In this document: positions 1 through 7,906 of the stretch, one piece after another
Numbering within the stretch: position 1 is the first letter of the stretch
Layout of the letters: the number at the start of each line of letters is the position of its first letter
Origin: Serpentinimonas sp.
Lineage (GTDB): Bacteria > Pseudomonadota > Gammaproteobacteria > Burkholderiales > Burkholderiaceae_C
NCBI GenBank assembly: GCA_025458665.1
Contig: JALOSG010000025.1
Location: forward strand, 1 to 22,528
Length of the DNA: 22,528 bases
Direction of reading: 5' to 3'
Program-made: the position numbers and the translations under genes
The notes under the pieces: model-generated
The model's database searches: none
Seen by the model: only the letters and a program-made list of their open reading frames with translations
What the model was told of the DNA's origin: nothing

Positions 1-386
1 CGCAGTACCAGACCTTTCTGGCGCTCGATCTGGGCCTGAAGCGCACTGGCGTGGCCACGGGCAACCGCATCACCCGCACCGCCAGCCCGCAGCCCACCTT
101 GCGCGCCGAGGGCGATGCCCGTTTCACCGCCGTGGCCGCGCTGCTGCAAACCTGGAAGCCCGATGCGCTGGTGCTGGGCATACCCACCCACCCCGACGGC
201 GCAGCCCACGAAAACACCGCGCGTGCGCTGAAGTTCGCGCGCCAGCTGCGTGGCCGCTTCGGTCTGCCCGTGTTCGAGGTGGACGAGCGCTACAGCACCA
301 CCGAAGCCCACAGCCTGGGCGCCACCGATGCCGATGCCGCCTCGGCCTGCATCATCCTGGAACAGTTTCTGAGGAGCCTGCCTTGA
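1..386 (+). CDS. ruvX: Holliday junction resolvase-like protein RuvX/YqgF, 5'-truncated by window edge
   Basis: The gene runs in from before the window; the first complete in-frame codon is at base 3 and the stop is TGA at 384-386, so about 127 residues are visible. The visible N-terminus reads FLALDLGLKRTGVA, the RNase H-like start of the YqgF family, whose first Asp is a predicted catalytic acid. Further on are VLGIPTHPDG and VDERYSTTEA, both family blocks, and a C-terminal DADAASACIILEQFL helix carrying another conserved Asp. Family members act in 16S rRNA maturation and possibly Holliday junction processing in the cytoplasm. A GTG at base 51 would cut off the catalytic strand, so it is not the start. 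The stop overlaps the pyrR start by 4 nt, suggesting a translationally coupled operon. The family assignment is secure; the precise role is known only by family. Confidence 0.9.
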   Translation, partial: QYQTFLALDLGLKRTGVATGNRITRTASPQPTLRAEGDARFTAVAALLQTWKPDALVLGIPTHPDGAAHENTARALKFARQLRGRFGLPVFEVDERYSTTEAHSLGATDADAASACIILEQFLRSLP

Positions 387-934
387 CGCCTGATACCGCC
401 GTTGCGGCCACATCCCCCCCCGACGCGGAGGCGCTCTACCAGGCCCTGCGCGCCGGCGTGCAGCAGTTGCTGGCCAACGCCGGTGGACGCTGGCACCTGG
501 TGGGCATCACCTCGGGCGGCGCTTGGCTGGCCGAGCGTCTGCAACACGACCTGCGCACCGCCCTGAACCTGGAGGGCGAGGCCGGGGTGATTTCATCGGC
601 CATGCACCGCGACGACTTTGCCCAGCGCGGCCTGAGCGCCAGCGCCCAGACGAAGCTGCCCTTCGACGTGAACCACGCGCAGGTGCTGCTGGTGGATGAC
701 GTGCTCTACACCGGGCGCACGCTGCGCGCCGTGCTGAACGAACTGTTCGACTACGGCCGCCCGGCCTGCGTGAAACTGGCCGTGCTGGCCGACCGTGGCG
801 GGCGCGAGCTGCCCATACAGGCCGATGTGGTGGCTGCCCACCTGAGCGTGCCCGAAGCACAGTCGCTGGAACTGGCGCGCGAACCCAACGAGCCCGGCGG
901 GCGCCTGCGCTTTGTGTTGGACGTACTGGAGTGA
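383..934 (+). CDS. pyrR: PyrR-like pyrimidine operon regulator / uracil phosphoribosyltransferase
   Basis: This 183-residue protein is a type I phosphoribosyltransferase of the PyrR family. The PRPP-binding loop VLLVDDVLYTGRT lies at residues 101-113, and the sequence around residues 40-80 (GITSGGAWLAERL, then SSAMHRDDF) fits the PyrR fold. PyrR converts uracil and PRPP to UMP. In Gram-positives it also binds pyr mRNA to cause attenuation, but I saw no anti-terminator or PyrR-binding stem-loop here, so regulation is unproven. The start is TTG at 383, which overlaps the ruvX stop (TTGA). No better in-frame start lies before the conserved core. The stop at 932-934 overlaps or abuts the pyrB start, which places it in a ruvX-pyrR-pyrB-pyrC' operon. 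Confidence 0.9.
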   Translation: MTPDTAVAATSPPDAEALYQALRAGVQQLLANAGGRWHLVGITSGGAWLAERLQHDLRTALNLEGEAGVISSAMHRDDFAQRGLSASAQTKLPFDVNHAQVLLVDDVLYTGRTLRAVLNELFDYGRPACVKLAVLADRGGRELPIQADVVAAHLSVPEAQSLELAREPNEPGGRLRFVLDVLE

Positions 935-936
935 CC

Positions 937-1902
937 ATGAAGATGGCCCAACGCAACCCCCAACTCAACCGCCACGGCGAACTGGTGCACCTGCTGTCCA
1001 CCGAAGGACTGCCGCGCGCCATCCTGACGCAAATCCTCGACACCGCCGCCAACTTCGTGAGCGTGAGCGACCGCGAGGTGAAGAAGGTACCGCTGCTGCG
1101 GGGAAAGAGCGTGTTCAACCTGTTCTTCGAGAACAGCACCCGCACCCGCACCACCTTCGAGATTGCCGCCACCCGCCTGAGCGCGGACGTCATCAACCTC
1201 GACATCGCGCGCAGTTCCACCGCCAAGGGCGAGTCCTTGCTGGACACCATTGCCAACCTGAGCGCCATGGCGGCCGACATTTTTGTGGTGCGCCACAGCG
1301 AATCGGGCGCACCCTACCTGATTGCCCAGCACGTGGCGCCGCATGTGCACGTCATCAATGCCGGCGATGGGCGCCATGCGCACCCCACGCAGGGCCTGCT
1401 GGACATGTACACCATCCGGCACTACAAGAAGGACTTCACCCAGCTGTCGGTGGCGGTGGTGGGCGATGTGCTGCACTCGCGCGTGGCGCGCTCCGACATC
1501 CACGCCCTCACCACACTGGGTTGCCCCGATGTGCGCGTGGTGGGGCCGCGCACCCTGGTGCCCAACGACCTCTCACACCTGGGTGTGCGGGTGTGCCACA
1601 CGCTGGAAGAGGGCATACGCGGCTGCGATGTGGTGATTGCGCTGCGCCTGCAGAACGAGCGCATGAGCGGCGCGCTGCTGCCCTCATCGCAGGAGTATTT
1701 CAAGAGCTTCGGGCTCACGCCCGAACGCCTGCGCTGGGCCAAGCCCGACGCCATCGTCATGCACCCGGGGCCCATCAACCGGGGTGTGGAAATCGATTCC
1801 CACGTGGTGGACGGGCAGCAGAGCGTGGTGCTGCCGCAGGTGACCTTCGGCATTGCGGTGCGCATGGCAGTCATGGGCATAGTGGCGGGGAACGAGGCAT
1901 GA
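937..1902 (+). CDS. pyrB: Aspartate carbamoyltransferase catalytic subunit
   Basis: The enzyme condenses carbamoyl phosphate with L-aspartate to N-carbamoyl-L-aspartate, the committed step of pyrimidine synthesis. The carbamoyl-phosphate site FFENSTRTRTTFE is present, as are HPTQ, GDVLHSRVARS in the aspartate domain, and MHPGPINRGVEI near the C-terminus. The length of 321 residues is usual for the catalytic chain. I chose ATG 937 because GGAG at 928-931 sits 5 nt before it. GTG 931, overlapping the pyrR stop, is an alternative that adds two residues. The stop overlaps the pyrC' start (ATGA at 1899-1902). A partner PyrC' lies immediately downstream, as in pseudomonads where the two form a class A dodecamer. 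No pyrI regulatory gene is visible. Confidence 0.95.
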   Translation: MKMAQRNPQLNRHGELVHLLSTEGLPRAILTQILDTAANFVSVSDREVKKVPLLRGKSVFNLFFENSTRTRTTFEIAATRLSADVINLDIARSSTAKGESLLDTIANLSAMAADIFVVRHSESGAPYLIAQHVAPHVHVINAGDGRHAHPTQGLLDMYTIRHYKKDFTQLSVAVVGDVLHSRVARSDIHALTTLGCPDVRVVGPRTLVPNDLSHLGVRVCHTLEEGIRGCDVVIALRLQNERMSGALLPSSQEYFKSFGLTPERLRWAKPDAIVMHPGPINRGVEIDSHVVDGQQSVVLPQVTFGIAVRMAVMGIVAGNEA

Positions 1903-3230
1903 AAATCCTGATCCAGAATGGCCGCGTGATCGATCCGGCCAGCGGTACCGACACCGTGGCCGACGTGGCGATTGCAGCGGGCCGCATCATAGCGGTGGGC
2001 ACGCTGCCCGCCGACTTTTCCCCCAACCGCACGGTGAATGCCACGGGTTGCTGGGTGTTGCCCGGCCTGGTGGACCTGGCCGTGCGCCTGCGCGAGCCGG
2101 GGCAGGAGCACGCGCAGATGCTGGAAACCGAGATGGCCGCGGCGGCGGCGGGCGGCGTCACCTCCCTCGTGTGTCCGCCCGATACCGACCCGGTGCTCGA
2201 TGAGCCCGGCCTGGTGGACATGCTGAAGTTCCGCGCCGAAAAACTGCACCAGGCCCGCGTGTTCCCGCTGGGTGCCCTGACGCGCGGGCTGCAGGGTGAG
2301 GTGCTGACCGAGATGGTGGAACTCACCGAATCGGGTTGTGTGGGTTTTGGCCAGGCCGAAGTGCCCATTGTGAACACGCAGGTGCTGCAGCGTGCGCTGC
2401 AGTACGCTGCCACGTTTGGCTACAGCGTGTGGCTGCGCCCGCAGGACCACTGGCTGGGCAAGGGCGTGGCCGCCAGCGGTCCGCTGGCCACGCGCCTGGG
2501 CCTGAGCGGCGTGCCCGCCGCTGCCGAAGTGATTGCGCTGCACACCCTGTTTGAGTTGCTGCGCGGTGTGTCGCGCAGCACGGATGGCCAGCATGTGCGC
2601 GTGCACCTGTGCCGCATCAGCAGCGCGGCGGGGCTGGAACTGGTGCGCCGCGCCAAGGCCGATGGCCTGCCCGTGACCTGCGATGTGAGCGTGCACAACC
2701 TGCACCTGACCGACATCGACATCGGTTACTTCGACAGCCGCCTGCGCCTGCAACCACCCGTGCGTCAGCAGGCCGACCGGGCTGCGCTGCGCCAGGGCTT
2801 GGCCGACGGCACCATCGATGCGCTGGTGTCCGACCACAACCCGGTGTCGGCCGACGCCAAGACGCTGCCCTTTGCCGAGGCCGAGCCCGGCGCCACCGCG
2901 GTGGAACTGCTGCTGGGCCTGGCCTGCAAGTGGGCCGAGCAGGACGGCGTGCCCCTGGTACGCGCCATACAGGCCCTGACGCAGGGCCCCGCCCACGTAC
3001 TGGGCGCCCGGCTGGGTACGCTGCAGGCCAGCCTGGGCCGCATTGCGGTGGGGGGCGTGGCCGATCTGTGCATCATCAACCCCCACCGCCACTGGCGCGT
3101 GGAGGGCGAGGCGCTGCACAGCCAGGGCAAGCACACCCCGTTCGAGGGGCATGAAATGCCGGTGTCGGTGCACACCACGCTGGTGGGCGGGCAGTTTGCG
3201 TTCGAAGCTGCTGCCGAGCGCCGGCACTGA
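1899..3230 (+). CDS. pyrC': Dihydroorotase-like PyrC', probably non-catalytic ATCase partner
   Basis: This 443-residue protein has the amidohydrolase fold of type I dihydroorotases: PGLVDL then REPGQE at 55-70, GTIDALVSDH at 304-313 and a C-terminal beta-sandwich around GVADLCII. Key metal ligands are missing. The usual HxH after PGLxDL is A61-V62-R63, and the His of the usual HxST block is R239 (HLCRISS). H266 (VSVHNL) and D312 (SDH) remain. This is the pattern of the inactive PyrC' subunits known in Pseudomonas, which are needed to assemble aspartate transcarbamoylase. I infer the same role because the gene overlaps pyrB by 4 nt. A true PyrC must then be encoded elsewhere. A fully active enzyme is unlikely with both histidines of the HxH replaced. 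Confidence 0.88.
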   Translation: MKILIQNGRVIDPASGTDTVADVAIAAGRIIAVGTLPADFSPNRTVNATGCWVLPGLVDLAVRLREPGQEHAQMLETEMAAAAAGGVTSLVCPPDTDPVLDEPGLVDMLKFRAEKLHQARVFPLGALTRGLQGEVLTEMVELTESGCVGFGQAEVPIVNTQVLQRALQYAATFGYSVWLRPQDHWLGKGVAASGPLATRLGLSGVPAAAEVIALHTLFELLRGVSRSTDGQHVRVHLCRISSAAGLELVRRAKADGLPVTCDVSVHNLHLTDIDIGYFDSRLRLQPPVRQQADRAALRQGLADGTIDALVSDHNPVSADAKTLPFAEAEPGATAVELLLGLACKWAEQDGVPLVRAIQALTQGPAHVLGARLGTLQASLGRIAVGGVADLCIINPHRHWRVEGEALHSQGKHTPFEGHEMPVSVHTTLVGGQFAFEAAAERRH

Positions 3231-3241
3231 GCGCCGGTACT
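3216..3241 (+). repeat. Tandem 13-bp repeat spanning the pyrC' stop codon
   Basis: The unit GAGCGCCGGCACT at 3216-3228 is followed directly by GAGCGCCGGTACT at 3229-3241, which differs at one base. The pyrC' stop codon TGA (3228-3230) lies across the junction. A second TGA is generated at 3241-3243 by the second copy. It looks like a small local duplication at the end of the gene, with no functional role evident. Confidence 0.6.
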
Positions 3242-3276
3242 GAGCCTTCCAGCTTGACTTCCCGATTCCGCCACCG

Positions 3277-4074
3277 TTGCCTGAACTGCAGCCCGACCCC
3301 GCGCCTGCGCCCATGCGGATGGCCGCTGGCCGCCCCCGCCCGGCGCTGGCCCGCATCTGGCGCCTGTGGCGGCTGTTCTGGCACGTGCTGGCGGGCCTGC
3401 GCACGCTGAAGCGCGAATTCCCCAGCCTGGATGCTGCAGCCCGCCGCGAGCGGGTGCAGGCGTGGTCTTTACGGGCGCTGGAGCTGTTTGGCGTGGAACT
3501 GGTGGTGCAAGGCCAGGCCCACACGCCTGGCCCGCTGCTGCTGGTGTGTAACCACGTTTCGTGGCTGGACATTCTGGTGCTGAATGCGGCGGCGCCGAGC
3601 CGCTTTGTGTCGAAATCGGACGTGCGCGGCTGGCCCGTGCTGGGGCGGCTGGTGGAGGGCGCCGGCACGCTGTTCATTGAACGCGCCAGCCAGCGCGACG
3701 CGCTGCGCGTGGTGCACCGCATGGCCGAGGAACTGGCGCGCGGGGAGCGCCTGTCGGTGTTTCCGGAAGGCACCACCGGAGACGGACAGAGCGTGCTGCC
3801 TTTCCACGCCAACCTGCTGCAGGCCGCCCTGGCGGCCGATGCGCCCATAGGCCCGGTGGGGCTGCGTTACCTGAGCCTGGCGGCGCCCGATGTACCGAGC
3901 CCCGCCCCCGCCTATGTGGGGGACGATACGCTCCTGCAGTCCATGTGGCGCACGCTGGGCGAGCCAAGCCTGCAGGCCCGCCTGCGTTACGGCGAGCCGC
4001 AGCACGCAGCCGGCCGCCACCGCCGCGCCTGGGCCGAAGACCTGCGCGCCGAAGTGGCGCGCCTGATGGGCTAG
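3277..4074 (+). CDS. plsC: 1-acyl-sn-glycerol-3-phosphate acyltransferase (PlsC-like)
   Basis: The protein should transfer an acyl chain to lysophosphatidate at the inner membrane, giving phosphatidate, or acylate a related lysophospholipid. The HX4D catalytic motif is N-H93-VSWL-D98, and the FPEGTT acceptor-binding motif is at 162-167. A hydrophobic segment (about 28-41, rich in Trp, Leu and Val) may anchor it. The length of 265 residues is typical. The start is uncertain: TTG 3277 is the most upstream candidate, ATG 3313 and ATG 3319 are also in frame, and none has a good ribosome binding site. It follows pyrC' after 46 nt and may be read from the same transcript. It ends 15 bp from the convergent glutathione S-transferase gene. 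Confidence 0.85.
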   Translation: MPELQPDPAPAPMRMAAGRPRPALARIWRLWRLFWHVLAGLRTLKREFPSLDAAARRERVQAWSLRALELFGVELVVQGQAHTPGPLLLVCNHVSWLDILVLNAAAPSRFVSKSDVRGWPVLGRLVEGAGTLFIERASQRDALRVVHRMAEELARGERLSVFPEGTTGDGQSVLPFHANLLQAALAADAPIGPVGLRYLSLAAPDVPSPAPAYVGDDTLLQSMWRTLGEPSLQARLRYGEPQHAAGRHRRAWAEDLRAEVARLMG

Positions 4075-4089
4075 TTCAACTCTGGATAC

Positions 4090-4734
4090 TCAACCCTTGG
4101 CGCGCTGCATCATCAGCGCGGTGTTGGCCTTGCGGTCGGCGTTGATACGCTGCACATGCGGGCGCTCGCCCATCTGCTTGAGGTAGTCGGCCACGGGCAG
4201 GTCGGCCAGCATGTCGCGGCCATAGATGATTTTGGTGGCGCTGGCAATGAGCGGGAAGTGCACCACCGCCGCGCAATCGGCCACCGTGAACTGGTCACCC
4301 GCCACGAAGGGGGCGAATCGCGCCAGCTGCTTGAAGGCGGCAATGTTCTTCTCCAGCTGCTCGGCCACTTTCTGCTTGGCGCCGTCGCTGATGGGCGAGC
4401 GGAAGAATGCCTCGGGGTAGAGCTTGCGCGCTTCGAGTTCCAGGTGCAGTTCCAGGTAGGTGTTGATCTCGCGCACCTTGGCGCGCTGGAACGGGTCGGC
4501 GGGCAGCAGCGGGTGTTCCGGGTAGGCGTCTTCCAGGTAGTCCATGATGACCGCCGATTCGCTCAGCGCGCCCTGCGGCGTGATGAGGTAAGGCACCTTG
4601 CCCAGCGGGGTACAGGTGCGGTCGGTCTCGCCCACCCAGTTGAGGGATTCTTCGAAGGGCAGGCCTTTTTCCAGCAGCGCGAGCTTGACCTTGTTGTAGT
4701 AGTTGCTGGCCGAAAAGCCACAGAGTTTGAGCAT
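4090..4734 (-). CDS. Glutathione S-transferase family protein
   Basis: This 214-residue protein has a thioredoxin-like N-terminal domain: LKLCGFSASNYYNKVKLALLEKGLPFEE, then KVPYL with the cis-proline at residue 48, then the glutathione gamma-glutamyl-binding ALSESAVIMDYLED (E59-S60). An all-helical C-terminal domain runs from about residue 85 to the end. Such enzymes conjugate glutathione to electrophiles or act in stress responses; the substrate cannot be read from sequence. I chose ATG 4734 because AGGAGA lies 6 nt upstream of it. An in-frame extension to 4794 adds 20 residues with no family similarity. The gene points leftward, converges with plsC and is separated by 92 bp from the M20 gene upstream, so it is probably transcribed on its own. 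Confidence 0.88.
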   Translation of the reverse strand: MLKLCGFSASNYYNKVKLALLEKGLPFEESLNWVGETDRTCTPLGKVPYLITPQGALSESAVIMDYLEDAYPEHPLLPADPFQRAKVREINTYLELHLELEARKLYPEAFFRSPISDGAKQKVAEQLEKNIAAFKQLARFAPFVAGDQFTVADCAAVVHFPLIASATKIIYGRDMLADLPVADYLKQMGERPHVQRINADRKANTALMMQRAKG

Positions 4735-4826
4735 GTGCAGTCTCCTGTTGATGATGCCGGCTATGGTAGCGCCGGGCCGTGCATATGCTGTCATCTGCGC
4801 GAACCGGCCCCGCGCCAGGCGGGCAT

Positions 4827-6055
4827 TCAGGCCAGCAAGTCGGACAGCGTGCGCGCAATCACCTGCGTGGCGCGCAGTAGGTCGGCCAGTTCGATGTGTT
4901 CGTCCGCGCGCTTGGCGTTCGATTCGCGCACCGTACGTGGCCCGGTGCCGTAGATGACGCCGGGAATGCCGCGCTCCACGTACAGGCGCACATCGGTGTA
5001 GAGCGGTGTGCCCAGGGCGGGAATGGGCTCTCCAAAGAGCTCCTGCGCATGGCGCTGCAGCCCTTGCACCAGCGGCTGGTTGCCGGGCAGCGGCTGCATG
5101 GCGCGGGCCAGCAGCAGGCGGCGCACGTCCACCTGCAGTGCCCGCCCGCCGCGCGGCGGCTGGAAGCTGGCAGCCGCCTGGGCAATGGTCTGGCGCAGCG
5201 CGGCTTCCACCTGCGCCGGGTCTTCCTCCGGGATCATGCGGCGGTCGAGCTTGAAGCTCACCTTGCCGGGCACCACGTTGGTGTTGGTGCCGCCCTGAAT
5301 GAGGCCCACGTTCAGGTAGGGGTGGCTGATGCCCTCCACCCCGGAGCGCACCTGCAGGTAGTCCTGGTTGAGCCGGTAGAGCGCCTGCAGGATGTGGGTG
5401 GCACCCTGCAGCGCGTCGGTGCCGCTGTCCGGAATGGCGGCGTGGGCCATCTCGCCCTGCACCGTGACTTCAAGTTGCAGGCAGCCGTTGTGGGCGGTGA
5501 CCACCTGGTAGCTGAAGCCGGCGGCAATGAGAAGGTCGGGGCGGGTGTGGCCGTGCTCCAGCAGCCAGCCAGGGCCCAGTTCGCCGCCAAACTCTTCGTC
5601 GTAGGTGAAGTGCAGTTCCACGCAGCCGCGCGTGGGGCGGGCCACGGCTTCCAGCGCGCGCACCGCGAAAATGAAGCTGGCAAAGTCGCTCTTGCTCACG
5701 GCGGTGGCGCGGCCGCGCCGTAGGGGTTGTGGGTCCAGCCTTCGCCGGGGGGCACCACATCGCCGTGGGCGTTTAGGGCGATGGTGGGACCATCATCCTT
5801 ACTACCGGGACCGTAGCGCCGCCGCACGATCAGGTTGGTGATGCTCTGCAGCCCGGCGGCCCGCACTTCGGCTTCCGGCACCGGGAAGGCTTCCACTTCC
5901 CAGCCCAAGGTGGCCAGCAGCGCAGCCGTGGTTTCGGCGTGGGGCGCGTTGTTGCCGGGCGGCGTGTCGGTGGGTACGCGCACCAGCTGCTGCAGGAATT
6001 GCACCTCTTCGTCAAAGTGCTGGGCAATCCACTGGTCGAGTGCGGGGTAGGTCAT
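4827..6055 (-). pseudogene. M20 (ArgE/DapE) peptidase-family gene disrupted by a frameshifting deletion
   Basis: Two halves of one M20 metallohydrolase lie in different frames. The N-terminal half (ATG 6055 to TGA 5696-5698, 119 residues) carries the metal motif NAHGDVVPPGEGW (H97, D99). The C-terminal half (reading from 5699 to 4827, 290 residues) carries SKSDFASFIFAVRALEA, the metal/catalytic YDEEFGGE, a dimerisation domain and YTDVRLYVERGIP. Families of this type normally read NPYG, about 10 residues ending in YGR, then a short Ala-rich stretch before VSKSDF. Here only 5 nt separate the Gly of NPYG from the codons for RATAVSKSDF, so roughly 28-31 nt are missing and the frame is lost. The stop overlaps a GTG start (GTGA), so separate translation of the second half is conceivable. 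The gene is last in the gntR-puuE-uraD/allC operon; its substrate is unknown. A sequencing or assembly error remains possible. Confidence 0.8.
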
Positions 6056-6075
6056 GGCAGGTTGGGGGGGTGAGG

Positions 6076-7887
6076 TCAGACGGTGGGGTCCTGGGCCAGG
6101 CTGTGCAGCAGGTGCTGGAAGGCGCGAATGGCCAGTTCCATGTCGTTGCTGTGGGTGGATTCCATGGGGTTGTGGCTGATGCCGCTGTGCTCGCCGCGCA
6201 CAAACAGCATGGCCTGGGGCATGACCTCGTGCAGCTTCATGGCGTCGTGGCCCGCTCCGCTGGGCATGCGGTGTATCGGCAGCCCCACCGCCTGCACAGC
6301 CTGCTCCCAGCGGGCCTGCAGAGCCGGGTGGCTGGGTGCGGCGCTGGCGCGCACGGTTTCATCGAGCGTGTACGACACGCCGCGCCGCCTGGCAATGGCT
6401 TGCAGTTCGGCCAGCACATCGGCCACCAGCGCGTCGCGCTGCGCGTCGGTGGGTGCACGCATATCCAGGCTGAACTGGCAGGCACCGGGTACCACGTTGA
6501 TGGAGCCGCTGGGCACTTGCAACATGCCCATGGTGGCCACGGAGTCGCTGTCCTGAGCCGCGCGCCGTTCCAGGTAGAGAGCCAGTTCGGCGGCGGCGCA
6601 GGCCGCGTCTTGCCGGCGGTCCATGGGCGTGGTGCCGGCGTGGCTGGCGGTGCCCTGAATGCGGCCCATGTAGCGCACGCTGCCGTTGATGGAGGTGACC
6701 ACGCCGAGCGGCAGGTTCAGCTCGTTCAGCACTGGCCCCTGCTCGATGTGCACTTCCACAAAGCCGATGTAGCGCTGCGGGTCGCGCTGCAGGGCCTGGA
6801 TGGACGCCATGGGGTCGGGGTGGTTGGCGGTGAGCAAGCCCGCCGCCTGCATGGCCTGGCGCATGGGAATGCCCTCGGCGTCCTGCTGGTCCAGCCAGGC
6901 GGGCTGGAAGCCGCCGGTGAGCGCGCTGGAGCCCAGGAAGGTGGCCTTGTAGCGCTGGCCTTCTTCTTCGGCAAAGCCCACCACCTCGATGCCAAAGGGC
7001 AGGCGCTGGCCGGCGCGTTGCAGTTCGCGCACGCACAGCATGGGCAGCAGGATGCCCAGGCGGCCGTCGTACTTGCCGCCGTTCCTCACGGTGTCGTAGT
7101 GGCTGCCGGTGAGCAGGCGCGGCGCGCTGTGCTGGTGGCCGTGGTAGACCCCCACCACGTTGCCCACCGCGTCTTGCGTGACTTCATCGAAGCCGCATTC
7201 GCGCATGCGTTCCTGCAATTCGGCAGCGCAGGCGCGGTGTGCGGCGGTGAGGTAGGTGACGGTGAGTTGCCCTTGCTCGGCATAGCCCGGGTCGCTATGG
7301 CGGGCCAGGCTTTCGTGCCAGTCCCACAGCTCGTTGCCCAGGGAAGGCTGCCCGCCCAGTTCGGCGCCGAACTTGTCGTTCAGGCGGATCTCTGCAATGC
7401 GGTGGATGTTGCGCAGGCACTCCTGCAGCTCGAACGCACGGTGGCCCTGCAGGCGGCGCTCGAAGGTCTCGATGATCTGGCGCTTGCCCAGCCCGGCGCC
7501 CCGCGGGCCGCGCACCGCCAGAATGAACGGCCAGCCAAAGCGCTCGTTGTAGGCCTGGTTGAGCGCCTGGATGTGCGCAAACTCCTGCGGCGTGCAGCGG
7601 GTCAGGCCGGCGGTGTTCTGCTCGTTGGTGGATTCGGCCGTGAGCGTGTTGTCCACCATGGCTTTGCCCGCCAGTTCCGGGTGCGCGCGGATGAGGGCGA
7701 GTTGCGCGTCTTCACCGGCCTGCGCCAGGGCCTGCGCACAGGCCAGCTTCAACGCCGCGAGGCTGGCAAAGGGCCGCTGGCGCAGTGCGTGCTCCACGAT
7801 CCAGGGGGTGTGCTCGTAGAGGCCATCGAGCAGCGCGGCGGCGGCCTCGGGGCTGGCGGTGTTGAGTTGTTCCAGGGTGTAGGGCAT
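6076..7887 (-). CDS. uraD-allC: Fused OHCU decarboxylase (UraD) - allantoate amidohydrolase (AllC)
   Basis: This 603-residue protein joins two purine-catabolic enzymes. Residues about 1-170 are OHCU decarboxylase: AHPELAGK with catalytic His69, the STNEQNTAGL block (86-95), and FGWPFILAVRG (117-127). It converts 2-oxo-4-hydroxy-4-carboxy-5-ureidoimidazoline to (S)-allantoin. Residues about 185-603 are an M20-type allantoate amidohydrolase, with metal motifs GSHYDT (H263, D265), GGKYDG (D274) and FAEEEGQRY (E308-E309), and a late SGAGHDAM block. It would hydrolyse allantoate with release of ammonia and CO2. No stop or frame change separates the domains. I chose ATG 7887, where UraD homology begins; an in-frame extension to 7983 overlaps puuE. 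The gap to puuE is 19 nt, and the M20 gene follows after 20 nt. Confidence 0.93.
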   Translation of the reverse strand: MPYTLEQLNTASPEAAAALLDGLYEHTPWIVEHALRQRPFASLAALKLACAQALAQAGEDAQLALIRAHPELAGKAMVDNTLTAESTNEQNTAGLTRCTPQEFAHIQALNQAYNERFGWPFILAVRGPRGAGLGKRQIIETFERRLQGHRAFELQECLRNIHRIAEIRLNDKFGAELGGQPSLGNELWDWHESLARHSDPGYAEQGQLTVTYLTAAHRACAAELQERMRECGFDEVTQDAVGNVVGVYHGHQHSAPRLLTGSHYDTVRNGGKYDGRLGILLPMLCVRELQRAGQRLPFGIEVVGFAEEEGQRYKATFLGSSALTGGFQPAWLDQQDAEGIPMRQAMQAAGLLTANHPDPMASIQALQRDPQRYIGFVEVHIEQGPVLNELNLPLGVVTSINGSVRYMGRIQGTASHAGTTPMDRRQDAACAAAELALYLERRAAQDSDSVATMGMLQVPSGSINVVPGACQFSLDMRAPTDAQRDALVADVLAELQAIARRRGVSYTLDETVRASAAPSHPALQARWEQAVQAVGLPIHRMPSGAGHDAMKLHEVMPQAMLFVRGEHSGISHNPMESTHSNDMELAIRAFQHLLHSLAQDPTV

Positions 7888-7906
7888 GGGGGTCTGGGCG
7901 GACGTT

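Noticed and set aside
1422..3848. A long open frame (808 codons) on the minus strand opposite pyrB, pyrC' and plsC
   Set aside because: It is antisense to three genes with clear family motifs. Its translation is rich in Ala, Arg, His and Gln with no recognisable domain, as expected for a shadow frame in GC-rich DNA.
4776..4790. GCATATGC palindrome upstream of the glutathione S-transferase gene
   Set aside because: A single short palindrome without a paired regulator gene or repeated copies is not enough to claim an operator.
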